Below are positions 56,191 through 64,000 of a stretch of DNA of 64,000 nt, piece after piece. Every line of letters starts with the position of its first letter. Positions within the stretch are counted from its first letter, which is position 1. The notes beneath the pieces were generated by a model. The model saw only the letters and a program-made list of their open reading frames with translations. It made no database searches and was not told the origin of the DNA. The position numbers and the translations under genes are program-made. Origin of the DNA: Salegentibacter maritimus (lineage in GTDB: Bacteria; Bacteroidota; Bacteroidia; Flavobacteriales; Flavobacteriaceae); assembly GCF_016236915.1 (NCBI RefSeq), contig NZ_JAEHOK010000008.1, positions 62,001 to 126,000 of the forward strand, written 5' to 3'.

Positions 56191-56240
56191 AAAAAAACTG
56201 TTGACAAACAAAGTTAGCAAACTTTAATCTATCAACAGTT
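56191..56240 (-). terminator. Hairpin with T-run ending at the xerC start codon
   Basis: On the minus strand AACTGTTGA ... TCAACAGTT (9 bp, perfect) with an inner AAAGTT/AACTTT pair, then seven T directly before the xerC ATG. It lies after rpsU, and would act as a terminator or attenuator between rpsU and xerC. Confidence 0.65.
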
Positions 56241-56249
56241 AATTTTATA

Positions 56250-56271
56250 TTTTCTGAAAAAAATCAGAAAA
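56250..56271 (-). terminator. Weak hairpin after rpsU
   Basis: TTTTCTGA-AAAAAA-TCAGAAAA, 20 bp after the rpsU stop. AU-rich 8-bp stem; lower confidence than the next hairpin. Confidence 0.4.
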
Positions 56272-56290
56272 TTCGATCACATCCTTTTCA

Positions 56291-56485
56291 CTAGATATCT
56301 TCCTGATCTCTCAAATGCTGGATGTACTCGGCTTTTTGATGCTGAGCTCTCTTCGCAACAGAAGGCTTCGTGAAATGCTGGCGGCTTCTTAGCTGGCGCA
56401 TTGTTCCGGTCTTGTCGAATTTTCGCTTAAAACGCTTTAGCGCTCTATCTATATTTTCTCCGTCTTTTACTGGTATTATTAACAT
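56291..56485 (-). CDS. rpsU: 30S ribosomal protein S21 (bS21)
   Basis: 64 residues, the usual length for Bacteroidota. MLIIPVKDGENIDRALKRFKR and the Arg/Lys-rich LRSRQHFTKPSVAKRAQH are characteristic. In Flavobacterium, bS21 with bS6 and bS18 helps hide the anti-Shine-Dalgarno end of 16S rRNA, so most mRNAs are read without a Shine-Dalgarno. This gene itself has a very strong one (see 56492-56505), which fits feedback control: ribosomes lacking bS21 translate rpsU best. It is first of rpsU-xerC-hpf. Confidence 0.97.
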   Translation of the reverse strand: MLIIPVKDGENIDRALKRFKRKFDKTGTMRQLRSRQHFTKPSVAKRAQHQKAEYIQHLRDQEDI

Positions 56486-56491
56486 AGTGTC

Positions 56492-56505
56492 ATCACCTCC
56501 TTTCT
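56492..56505 (-). promoter_or_regulatory. Full-strength Shine-Dalgarno of rpsU
   Basis: AGAAAGGAGGTGAT, an extended complement to the 3' end of 16S rRNA, about 6 nt before the ATG (10 nt from GGAGG). Other genes of the window, including tuf, rplK, rplL and rpoC, show no such site. Confidence 0.9.
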
Positions 56506-56561
56506 TTAGAAATAGGCTGCAAAGATAATCTAAATCTAAGAACCCACAACCAATTTTTAAT

Positions 56562-56613
56562 TTATTTCGCTACCGGCTTATACTCATTTTTATCGATCAC
56601 CATTTTAGCGATA
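56562..56613 (-). pseudogene. Duplicated tail of an acyl-CoA dehydrogenase gene
   Basis: The minus strand reads IAKMVIDKNEYKPVAK and stop, nearly the same as the real gene's end IAKMVIDKKEYKPAAK at 56651-56700. It has no body of its own. It looks like what is left of a tandem or paralogous copy after deletion. Confidence 0.75.
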
Positions 56614-56650
56614 AAAGTGGAATTTTCGCAAAAATGTCAATCTAAAAAGA

Positions 56651-57820
56651 TTACTTCGCCGCCGGCTTGTATTCTTTTTTGTCGATCACCATTTTAGCGA
56701 TAATCTCTCTAAGAATTTCTGAAGTTCCTCCGCCTATTGGGCCTAAACGACTATCTCTAAACATTCTGGCCAAAGGATAATCTTCCATATAGCCATACCC
56801 CCCTAATAATTGAAGACAGTCATAAATAACCCTATCGGCCATTTTGGTAGAAAGCAGTTTAGACATACTGGCTTCCTTTACCACATATTGTCCATCATTA
56901 AGGCGCTTGGCAATAGAATAGTTAAACTCCCTATTCACCTCTATTTCGCTGGCCATATCGGCAACCGAATGTCTTAAAGCCTGAAACTTATCTATAGATT
57001 TCCCAAAAGCTTCCCGTTCAGCCATATAACCCAGCGTATAATCTAAGGCAAATTGAGCACGAGCATGGGCATTTATTCCCATAATAAGTCTTTCTAAAGC
57101 AAAATGCTGCATAATATAAGAGAAGCCTTTCCCCTCTTCACCCATAAGATTTTCAGCCGGGATTTCAACATTATCAAAAGCAAGCTCGGCGGTATCTGAA
57201 GCTCTCCATCCCAATTTATCTAACTTTGAAGCTGAAATACCGGGAGCATCCCTATCTACAATAAAAATACTCATTCCTTTATTCCCTTTATCAGGATCGG
57301 TTTTAGCAGCAACTACCAGGTAGTCTGAATAAACACCATTAGTAATAAAGGTTTTAGATCCGTTTAAGATATATTTATCTCCTTTTTTTATTGCAGTGCT
57401 GCGCATTCCTGCCACATCAGATCCTCCAAAAGGCTCAGTAATACAAAGACAACCTATTTTTTCACCTTCTATACTAGGGGCTAGATATTTCTTTTTAATC
57501 TGGTCATCACCTTCTTTGTTTACATGCGTCATTGCTAAATATGCATGGGCCCAAATTGCAGCAGCAAAACCGCCACTGTTTATTTTTTGCAGTTCTTCCA
57601 GGAAAATGACGGTGTAGAAAATATCGAGGTTCATCCCACCATATTCTTCCGGTTGGTTAAGGCCAAAATATCCCATCTCTCCAAACTTCTTCCAGATAAA
57701 CCGGTCTATGGTTCCAGATTTTTCCCATTTATCAATATGCGGTACCACTTCTTTTTGTAAAAAGTCCTGAAAACTCTTCCTAAAAAGCTCATGTTCCTCG
57801 GTAAAATACAATGAATTCAT
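56651..57820 (-). CDS. Acyl-CoA dehydrogenase family protein
   Basis: FAD enzyme of 389 residues that introduces the alpha-beta double bond in acyl-CoA. N-terminal helical domain (TEEHELFRKSFQDFL), beta domain with CLCITEPFGGSDVAGM (FAD/substrate motif), then C-terminal helices with QLLGGYGYMEDYP and the catalytic base region GGGTSEILREI. The tail DKKEYKPAAK is duplicated just downstream. Chain-length preference cannot be read; the overall pattern is like long-chain or isovaleryl type. It is a single gene. Confidence 0.93.
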   Translation of the reverse strand: MNSLYFTEEHELFRKSFQDFLQKEVVPHIDKWEKSGTIDRFIWKKFGEMGYFGLNQPEEYGGMNLDIFYTVIFLEELQKINSGGFAAAIWAHAYLAMTHVNKEGDDQIKKKYLAPSIEGEKIGCLCITEPFGGSDVAGMRSTAIKKGDKYILNGSKTFITNGVYSDYLVVAAKTDPDKGNKGMSIFIVDRDAPGISASKLDKLGWRASDTAELAFDNVEIPAENLMGEEGKGFSYIMQHFALERLIMGINAHARAQFALDYTLGYMAEREAFGKSIDKFQALRHSVADMASEIEVNREFNYSIAKRLNDGQYVVKEASMSKLLSTKMADRVIYDCLQLLGGYGYMEDYPLARMFRDSRLGPIGGGTSEILREIIAKMVIDKKEYKPAAK

Positions 57821-57938
57821 ATTAAATTATTTTTTTCTTTTTCTTCATAGCAAAGCTATCGCCCTACAAATCAACCAATATTATTTTTTTTAAACTATTC
57901 GGAAAGATAAATTATGGAAGTTCAATATTTCCGAATAT

Positions 57939-58805
57939 TCAATTTAAGCTCAAATATAATTGAATTCTATCGATTTTATCTGAAGGAAAACTTTCTATTT
58001 TCGATAGTTCTGCAAAAGACTTAATCCCTTCATGAAGCTGGCGATAATCTATTATTTCCCTTGCCAATTCATATTTAATATAAGGAACGCTTACCAGATC
58101 TAAAACTTTCGCCTTATTAATATTTATCAAATTGAAATTTACATCTTTAGAAACGCGAAATTGTTTTTGAAGTTTCTCGCGGGCCTCATAGTTTAAACCG
58201 TAAATATCCTTAAGCTGAATTTCACTTCTAAATCCGCCAATTCTTGTTCTGTAATTAACTATTCGGTTAGCCAACACCTCTCCTACCCCACTTACTTTTT
58301 GCAATTCATTTACATCAGCTTCATTTAAATCTGAAATAGGTATTACAGGTAATACTTTTGTGTTGTTTTTTTGCTTTTGGGCATCAACCACCCAGTCGGG
58401 GAATTTAAAATAGGGAGAAATCAAAGCGAGCAAAGAATCTGAAACGCCGGTTACTTTTTGAAAATCTTCTGCAGAATTAATCCAGTTATCTTTATTTCTA
58501 AACCGGTGCAGCCTATCGATTTCTGCAACACTCATCCCCAACGTATAGCCCTTAAAGTCTGTTATATAATTTGGATTAAAAGGAAAAATTTTCACTTCAT
58601 TTGCATCAGCCTGAAGCTGTTTTAATGAATCTATTTTAGCCTGGAAACCCTGTATTTCTTCCGTGGTTATTTCTTCAGTTGAACCATCAGGTCTAAAGTT
58701 TAAAAAATAATAGACCCCCTGAAGAATAATTATAATACATAATAAAAGAAAAATCCCATTTTGTTGGCTCCTGCTGAACACAAAATGGGATTTTATCGGT
58801 TTCAT
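57939..58805 (-). CDS. ComEA-like helix-hairpin-helix protein
   Basis: 288 residues. One N-terminal TM helix (GIFLLLCIIIILQGVYYFL) anchors it in the inner membrane; the rest is periplasmic. Three helix-hairpin-helix repeats follow: one near residue 100-135, SDLNEADVNELQKVSGVGEVLANRI near 170 (in parts) and ININKAKVLDLVSVPYIKYELA near 225. ComEA-type HhH pairs bind DNA in competence, and this long form is widespread in Bacteroidota without proof of that role. It lies 14 bp from the symporter fusion gene upstream, same strand. Confidence 0.85.
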   Translation of the reverse strand: MKPIKSHFVFSRSQQNGIFLLLCIIIILQGVYYFLNFRPDGSTEEITTEEIQGFQAKIDSLKQLQADANEVKIFPFNPNYITDFKGYTLGMSVAEIDRLHRFRNKDNWINSAEDFQKVTGVSDSLLALISPYFKFPDWVVDAQKQKNNTKVLPVIPISDLNEADVNELQKVSGVGEVLANRIVNYRTRIGGFRSEIQLKDIYGLNYEAREKLQKQFRVSKDVNFNLININKAKVLDLVSVPYIKYELAREIIDYRQLHEGIKSFAELSKIESFPSDKIDRIQLYLSLN

Positions 58806-58819
58806 ATTATTGCATAAGA

Positions 58820-60898
58820 TTAGCTGGCTTTAGCCTCCCGTTGTTTTTTAAACAATTCTCCTGCTTTAAGCTTTCTGGAATATTCATTAAGATCTCTTCT
58901 AACCTCGGTAGACATAATGTAAAGCCCTATAATATTAGGGAAAGACATTGCCAATATCATCATATCAGAGAAATCCAGCACCGCTCCCAAACTAATAGAA
59001 GCACCTACTACAACAAAAATAAGGAACAATATTTTATACGCCAGTTCTGTTTTTTTACTCTTTCCAAATAAATAGGTCCAGGAACGCATTCCGTAATAAG
59101 ACCAGGAAATCATGGTAGAGAAAGCGAATAAGAAAACTGCCATTGCCAACACATACGGGAACCAGGACACCACACTTGCAAAAGCATCTGAAGTTAATTG
59201 AACCCCACCTACTCCTTCTACTTCGTGCATTCCGGTAAAAATTAACACTAAAGCAGTTAGGGTACAAACTACCACCGTATCAATAAAAGGTTCTAATAAA
59301 GCCACAAAACCTTCAGATGGTGGATGATTTGTTTTTGCTGCCGAGTGCGCAATCGCTGCCGAACCAACACCGGCTTCATTAGAGAAAGCCGCACGTTGAA
59401 ACCCAACAATTAACACCCCTATAATACCACCTTTCATTGCGGTAGCGTTAAAAGCACCATCATATATGGCCCCAAATGCCGGAACTATATTTTCTATATT
59501 TATAAAGATTACCGTTAAAGCACCAAGCACATATACCGCAGCCATAAAGGGCACTACCTTACCTGTTACTTTAGCAATACTTTGAATACCACCAATAATT
59601 ACAATCCCTACAAGGATTGCTACAGCTATTCCAAACCAAAAACCATTTCCTATAAGGAATGAAAATTGTCCTGAAAGAATCTCGAAAGATTGATTGGCCT
59701 GAAACATATTTCCACCACCAAAAGAAGCACCAATACCCAAAATTGCAAAAAAGGCAGCCAGGAATTTACCTAAACCACGCATATTTCTTTTTTCCAATCC
59801 GTAGCGTAAATAATTCATAGGTCCACCAAAAATTCTACCTTCAGAATTTATAAAACGATATTTCACCCCAAGGGTACATTCTACAAATTTTGATGCCATG
59901 CCCAATAAACCGGCAATAATCATCCAAAAAGTGGCCCCTGCCCCTCCAAGGGAAATAGCAACGGCAACCCCGGCGATATTACCAAGGCCAACAGTTGCCG
60001 AAACAGCTGTAGCCAACGCCTGAAAGTGCGTAATACTACCCGGTGCGTTAGGCTCGTCATACTTTCCTCGCGCCAGATCTATAGAATGTTTAAATCCTTT
60101 AAAATTAATGAAGCCCATCTTTACTGTAAAGAATGCTGCTCCAAAAATCAACCAAACCACAATAAAAGGAATATTATGGGTTTGTGGTGTCCCGTTGGGG
60201 TTGGTTAAAATCTGCGGCTCATCGTATTGAATTTGCGCCAACATATGCGCGTTGGTTTCAATAAGATCTGAACTGTTTTGATAATCCCAAATGGTTTTAC
60301 CTTCCTCTACTAAATACTTTACTGTTCCGTTAGCATTAGCTGTAACTTGTAATTCACCGCTATTTTCAGAACTAACTATTGCTATAAGATCTCCTTCATT
60401 TACATGAGCACCTTCTTCTACCAACCATTCTTTTAAAGTAAATTTATCTTCAACATCGGCACTCCACTCAGGAGTAGGCACATTACTTAATTCGGCATAC
60501 ACTTTAGGGTCATAAACACCAATTGCGGTAAATGGATCCCAAAAAAGCACTGCAGTCATCGCTTCTACAATAGGAACAAAGGTTCCGTTAAAATGTTCGG
60601 TAATAGCCTTAGCTTCTATTTCAAAAGTTTTGGTAACAGAGTTATTTTGGCTATCGGTTACGGTAACCTCGTAAGGGACGCCTTCGGTTAGGTCTTCGGC
60701 CCGGGAAGATTGGAGAGAAGTTTCAGGGTTTGACCATTTGTACTGGTAAGGAGGCTCTCCTCCCGTCACCTCAAGGTCTATAAATCCATCATTAATAATA
60801 TTTGACGGATTGCCTACTTTGGCTTTTACATCCAGTTCTTGTGCATTACCTGCAAAAATCGAAAACAAAAAGAACATTGAAAGTAGATACTTTCTCAT
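58820..60898 (-). CDS. AGCS sodium/amino acid symporter with SprB-like and barrel-sandwich N-terminal domains
   Basis: 692 residues, about 240 more than a normal AGCS symporter. A signal peptide ends in AGNAQ. Next comes an SprB/PKD-like repeat with the hallmark GGEPPYQYKWS (about 46-56) and YEVTVTD. A biotinyl-lipoyl-like barrel-sandwich domain follows (about 148-205; LKEWLVEEGAHVNEGDLIAIV and VTANANGTVKYLVEEGKTI) without the modified Lys. From about 250 is a complete transporter: IDLARGKYDEP, SATVGLGNIAGVAVAI, GFQRAAFSNEAGVGSA. The signal peptide places the extra domains outside the inner membrane, perhaps to deliver substrate or bind a partner. Confidence 0.9.
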   Translation of the reverse strand: MRKYLLSMFFLFSIFAGNAQELDVKAKVGNPSNIINDGFIDLEVTGGEPPYQYKWSNPETSLQSSRAEDLTEGVPYEVTVTDSQNNSVTKTFEIEAKAITEHFNGTFVPIVEAMTAVLFWDPFTAIGVYDPKVYAELSNVPTPEWSADVEDKFTLKEWLVEEGAHVNEGDLIAIVSSENSGELQVTANANGTVKYLVEEGKTIWDYQNSSDLIETNAHMLAQIQYDEPQILTNPNGTPQTHNIPFIVVWLIFGAAFFTVKMGFINFKGFKHSIDLARGKYDEPNAPGSITHFQALATAVSATVGLGNIAGVAVAISLGGAGATFWMIIAGLLGMASKFVECTLGVKYRFINSEGRIFGGPMNYLRYGLEKRNMRGLGKFLAAFFAILGIGASFGGGNMFQANQSFEILSGQFSFLIGNGFWFGIAVAILVGIVIIGGIQSIAKVTGKVVPFMAAVYVLGALTVIFINIENIVPAFGAIYDGAFNATAMKGGIIGVLIVGFQRAAFSNEAGVGSAAIAHSAAKTNHPPSEGFVALLEPFIDTVVVCTLTALVLIFTGMHEVEGVGGVQLTSDAFASVVSWFPYVLAMAVFLFAFSTMISWSYYGMRSWTYLFGKSKKTELAYKILFLIFVVVGASISLGAVLDFSDMMILAMSFPNIIGLYIMSTEVRRDLNEYSRKLKAGELFKKQREAKAS

Positions 60899-61068
60899 AT
60901 AGTATATTGGTTGTTTAATTTCGAATTAATTTTTTCCGCGAAGCAAGATGCTAAAAAATTAGGCTTTTTCAAATTTTTGGGAGTTAAATTGTAAAGAAAT
61001 TGTTAAATAATAATTTCATTAATTTTACTTAATACCTGTTTTATTAAAAAAAATCCTCCAAAAACAAC

Positions 61069-61299
61069 TTAAAGATCAAAAACTGAAGTTCTTTTAGTAT
61101 ATACAAGATCCTTAAGCTTTAGCCAAAAAGCCAGAATTAAATAAACTACAAACCAGGAACCAAGGGTGAAAAAAGATGCATAGATAAAAAACAAACGCAC
61201 ACTTTTAGCACGCATTCCTAATTTATCGGCCACTCGTGACGACACGTAGAAGCCATGTTTTTCTAAATAATATCGAATATTATGTACCATTCTTGTCAT
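61069..61299 (-). CDS. PspC-domain small membrane protein
   Basis: 76 residues. RYYLEKHGFYVSSRVADKLGMRAKSVRLFFIYASFF (split in reading) is a PspC domain, followed by one TM helix TLGSWFVVYLILAFWLKL. PspC proteins take part in envelope stress signalling, although no other psp gene is near. The start may be the fourth codon (MVHNIRY). It is 18 bp after the DUF2851 gene on the same strand. Confidence 0.85.
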   Translation of the reverse strand: MTRMVHNIRYYLEKHGFYVSSRVADKLGMRAKSVRLFFIYASFFTLGSWFVVYLILAFWLKLKDLVYTKRTSVFDL

Positions 61300-61317
61300 C
61301 CCTACAAATATAATACT

Positions 61318-62598
61318 TTAAGCCTTTCGCTGTAATAATTTTATACCAATAGCACAATCAAGGCATTTATTGAATTCACAATAGCGTTGTTTTAACTGTA
61401 CCATTGCCTGAGAGTGCAGGGAATTTTCTACACAGTCTTTTTTAAGCTTGTTATAATTTTGAATAATTTTATTATTCTCGGGAGGTAGTTGTTCCATTAA
61501 AGATATCAGCTCTTCCACTTTACCATTTCCCATCGCTTTAGAATAACAAAATTGTAGTGGGATAATCGTATTAATAAGCAATAGATTTTTATAAGCCAGG
61601 CTTAAAGATTTTCTTCTTTCTTTATGTTTCTTTTGAAATGTAAAATGTGTCTTCCAAAAATTAGAAGTTTCTATCTCCAGAATTTGGTAAACTACTTCCA
61701 GGGATTTTGAAACAATTAATTCTGAAAATAATTTTCTATGTTTATGGTAAAGCGAAGCCAGTTGAGACAATCTTATGTTTGGAAAGTTATCTGGTCTAAG
61801 CCTGAAAAATTTAGGTCTTATCACACCTAAATTTGATAGTTTATATTTATGGCTCAAATAAATATATTCCTTTTTAAGCTCTAGAAAATAGGGAATATTA
61901 AGTTGTTTTTCCAGCAAACCACACTGCCCAAAAAGCAAAGCTTCCATCTGTAAATTATTTTGCGAAGCTTTTTGTAAAACCGAAAAATTGAAGCTTTGTG
62001 CCATACTTAAAAATGCATCTCCATTCAGGTTTAGTCCAAAATTTTTAGCCAACATCTGAAACAAAACCATTTCCCAATTATTTCCAGATTTTTTTAATAG
62101 GTCCTGAATTAGCACCGACTTTTCTTCCAGGCGTTCTATATAAAGGCGCTCCTGCCAGTGCCTTAAGGTGAAACTACTGGTATTCTTGAAGCCTTTTCCG
62201 CAATTAATCCAGTTTTGAGAGGAAACAAAAAGTTTTTGATACCCGGAAATTAAGCTCCTGTCTACTAAATTTTTAAGACTTAAAGCCGGAATTGCACTCT
62301 TATTACGCCTTTGCACCTCAACATCATCTTCCCAAACCACGTGCAAAATTACATTATCGTAATTGCGATCGTTTTCGTGTTGATGAAAATACCAATCGGA
62401 AGCTTTTATATGCAACTCTACATTACCAGCCCAAATTTGATCTCCAATTTTAACCCGGGCATTAAAAAAATCGGGACCTGAATTATAGTTATGAGTTCCG
62501 GTATCTATTAGAAGTACCTTCTCTCCCTGCGTAGTAACAGCATTGGTAAAATCGAATTTCTTATATTTCCAGAGATAATGTAAAAAGTCTTCCCGCAT
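61318..62598 (-). CDS. DUF2851 family protein
   Basis: 426 residues, no signal peptide. The N-terminus MREDFLHYLWKYKKFD and the motif NSGPDFFNARVKIGDQIWAG, then NVELHIKASDWYFHQHENDRNYDNVILHVVWEDD (read in parts) define DUF2851, a Bacteroidota family with a fold related to nucleases in its first part; I cannot see a safe active site. The C-terminus has a Cys pattern CVENSLH..C..CLDCAIG that may bind a metal. It is followed by PspC in the same operon. Confidence 0.88.
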   Translation of the reverse strand: MREDFLHYLWKYKKFDFTNAVTTQGEKVLLIDTGTHNYNSGPDFFNARVKIGDQIWAGNVELHIKASDWYFHQHENDRNYDNVILHVVWEDDVEVQRRNKSAIPALSLKNLVDRSLISGYQKLFVSSQNWINCGKGFKNTSSFTLRHWQERLYIERLEEKSVLIQDLLKKSGNNWEMVLFQMLAKNFGLNLNGDAFLSMAQSFNFSVLQKASQNNLQMEALLFGQCGLLEKQLNIPYFLELKKEYIYLSHKYKLSNLGVIRPKFFRLRPDNFPNIRLSQLASLYHKHRKLFSELIVSKSLEVVYQILEIETSNFWKTHFTFQKKHKERRKSLSLAYKNLLLINTIIPLQFCYSKAMGNGKVEELISLMEQLPPENNKIIQNYNKLKKDCVENSLHSQAMVQLKQRYCEFNKCLDCAIGIKLLQRKA

Positions 62599-62641
62599 CT
62601 TTTAAAATTAAAAAAATACGGTTCAAAATGTAGTGTTTAGA

Positions 62642-63346
62642 CTACTGTGGCAACATTTGGGGGATATCATCTATAATCTCATCCACCCAATAACGATACA
62701 TCAATTCACTTGGATGTAGACCATCGGGTGCAATAAGTGCATCATCCCTGGCGGCTTCTCTAGATATTGGAGTTATGTTATAAAAGTCAACTTCAAATTC
62801 TCCCGCCACCTTTTTAAATACAGCATTAAATTGATCTATTTCCGTGGCAATAGTTTCAGCGTTTTCCTGCCCAAAAGGGGTTACCCCATAGTCTGGGATA
62901 CTCACTGCAAAAACACCCTTTTCCCGTTGTTTTGAATGATTAAGGGCTAACTTAAATATTTCACGTAACTCCTTCTCATAAGCTTCAATACTTTTTCCCT
63001 GATATTGATTATTAACACCAATTAGTATAGAAACAAGGTCAAATTTCCTGGTATAATTTAGCTCAGACCGCATAACGCTTAAAAGATTTCCGGTAGTCCA
63101 GCCTGTTTTTGCTATAATTTTAGGTGGGGCAACTTTATATCCTCGCTCTCTTAACCTCACTGCAAGTTGTACCGGCCAGCGTGCACTTTCTGGCACACTC
63201 TCGCCTATTGTGTAAGAATCACCAAGCGCCAAATAACTATAATCCATAGCATAGGAATTCCCGGTTTCTGAATCTTCAGAAATAACATTTGAAGTGCCAC
63301 AGCCAATTATAATAAAGCTTAAAAATATGATGTAAAATTTGTTCAT
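62642..63346 (-). CDS. SGNH/GDSL hydrolase lipoprotein
   Basis: 234 residues from the ATG giving MNKFYIIFLSFIIIGCG, a lipoprotein signal; the frame remains open upstream through a TTG but that would bury the signal. SGNH blocks are block I ALGDSYTIG (Ser), block II Gly in TGWTTGN, block III GVNNQYQG (Asn) and block V APDGLHPSE (Asp, His). It acts as an esterase or acyl hydrolase at the envelope. The substrate is unknown. It is divergent from the next gene, about 60 bp apart. Confidence 0.9.
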   Translation of the reverse strand: MNKFYIIFLSFIIIGCGTSNVISEDSETGNSYAMDYSYLALGDSYTIGESVPESARWPVQLAVRLRERGYKVAPPKIIAKTGWTTGNLLSVMRSELNYTRKFDLVSILIGVNNQYQGKSIEAYEKELREIFKLALNHSKQREKGVFAVSIPDYGVTPFGQENAETIATEIDQFNAVFKKVAGEFEVDFYNITPISREAARDDALIAPDGLHPSELMYRYWVDEIIDDIPQMLPQ

Positions 63347-63405
63347 GGTAAAACTTTTAAAAAGCGTATTTTGCAGCAATTTAAAACATTTACAGCATTT
63401 GTGAC

Positions 63406-63963
63406 ATGAAATTAAAGTTCATTTTTCTTCTATTAAGTGTTTCATTATTTGCCCAGGAAAATCCCGCAGCAAGCTTTTGGAAGCAACTTCAACAACATTG
63501 CGGAAATACTTATGAGGGTGTTATTACAAAAGATTTGGGGAATGATGATTTTGCCAATAAAAAATTACTGATGCATGTAAGGTCTTGTAATGAAAGTGAA
63601 ATTAAAATTCCATTTTTTGTAGGGGAAAATAAGTCCCGAACATGGATTTTAAGATTTAAGAATAATAGAATTCAACTAAAACACGATCATCGAAAACCTG
63701 ATGGAAGTGAAGAAGAAATTACACAATATGGTGGTATTTCTACCAATACCGGCTTATCAAATGTTCAGGTTTTTCCTGCAGATACGGAAACCGCTACACT
63801 ACTTCCTGCCGCAGCAACCAATGTATGGTGGATAACCTTGGATGAAGAATCTTTCACTTACAACCTTAAAAGAATAGGAAGGGAAGGTCATTTCACAGTA
63901 AAATTTGATCTTTCAAATCCGGTAGCCACTCCTGTAGCACCCTGGGGTTGGGAAACAAATTAA
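63406..63963 (+). CDS. Secreted protein of unknown function
   Basis: 185 residues with a signal peptide ending in LFAQ. The mature part starts ENPAASFWKQLQQHCGNTYEG and has two Cys (HCGN, RSCNE) that may form a disulfide, and then mainly beta strands with HDHRKPDG in the middle and VAPWGWETN at the end. I know it as a conserved Bacteroidota protein with no assigned role. It reads away from the SGNH hydrolase and ends about 40 bp before the window edge. Confidence 0.75.
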   Translation: MKLKFIFLLLSVSLFAQENPAASFWKQLQQHCGNTYEGVITKDLGNDDFANKKLLMHVRSCNESEIKIPFFVGENKSRTWILRFKNNRIQLKHDHRKPDGSEEEITQYGGISTNTGLSNVQVFPADTETATLLPAAATNVWWITLDEESFTYNLKRIGREGHFTVKFDLSNPVATPVAPWGWETN

Positions 63964-64000
63964 TTTTAATCATCTTTATCTGGAACCCCAAACAATGCTT

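Noticed and set aside
1-64000. CRISPR array
   Set aside because: No series of direct repeats with regular spacers; the repeated sequences present are dispersed palindromes.

Overview
The window reads as chromosomal DNA of a marine-type member of the Flavobacteriaceae (Bacteroidota), in the neighbourhood of Gramella, Salegentibacter or Zunongwangia. The genus is my inference. Supporting signs are AT-rich sequence, A-rich leaders without Shine-Dalgarno sites, TAnnTTTG-type promoter elements, many secreted proteins ending their signal peptide in FAQ or FGQ, many Bacteroidota-specific families (DUF3467, DUF4136, DUF4369, DUF2851) and the conserved block rpsU-xerC-hpf-tRNAs-tuf-trnW-secE-nusG-rplKAJL-rpoBC-DUF3467.

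Layout. 1-10.8 kb holds a truncated M1 aminopeptidase, recG, a TPR protein, pheT, a DUF4136 lipoprotein, a fasciclin protein and small membrane proteins. 10.8-23.1 kb holds fabH, an S9D peptidase, an ABC1 kinase/TetR pair, htpG, a hybrid sensor kinase, a DoxX-like protein, an AlkB-like dioxygenase and an S1/P1 nuclease. 23.2-36.9 kb holds an SPFH protein, a tight operon (alpha/beta hydrolase, a 55-residue ribbon-helix-helix protein, HAD hydrolase), transporters, idi-queD-peroxiredoxin, an OmpA-like protein, prfC and a sodium/amino acid symporter. 36.9-41 kb holds a Ppx/GppA phosphatase, an IS110 transposase remnant and a complete retron. 41-56.5 kb is the conserved transcription/translation block. 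56.5-64 kb holds an acyl-CoA dehydrogenase, a helix-hairpin-helix protein, an unusual symporter fusion, PspC, DUF2851, an SGNH hydrolase and a secreted protein.

Most noteworthy is the retron at 38.7-40.7 kb. It has an Ec86-like nucleoside deoxyribosyltransferase effector with a winged-helix tail, a retron reverse transcriptase with NAxxH, YADD and VTG motifs, and between them a 154-nt candidate msr-msd RNA. The closing a1/a2 arms of that RNA pair over 18 bp with one bulge, and a1 lies inside the last codons of the effector gene. By analogy with known retrons this should be a toxin/antitoxin-like anti-phage unit. The low-GC composition and the adjoining IS110 scar suggest it arrived by horizontal transfer.

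Other points are: five copies of a nested palindromic intergenic repeat (about 110-185 bp); a second short repeat type; a full-strength Shine-Dalgarno before rpsU in a genome that otherwise lacks them, matching the bS21 autoregulation known in Flavobacterium; hairpins between tuf and trnW, rplL and rpoB, and rpsU and xerC; and a symporter carrying an extracytoplasmic SprB-like plus barrel-sandwich extension. Positions of short sites were counted by eye and may be off by a base.
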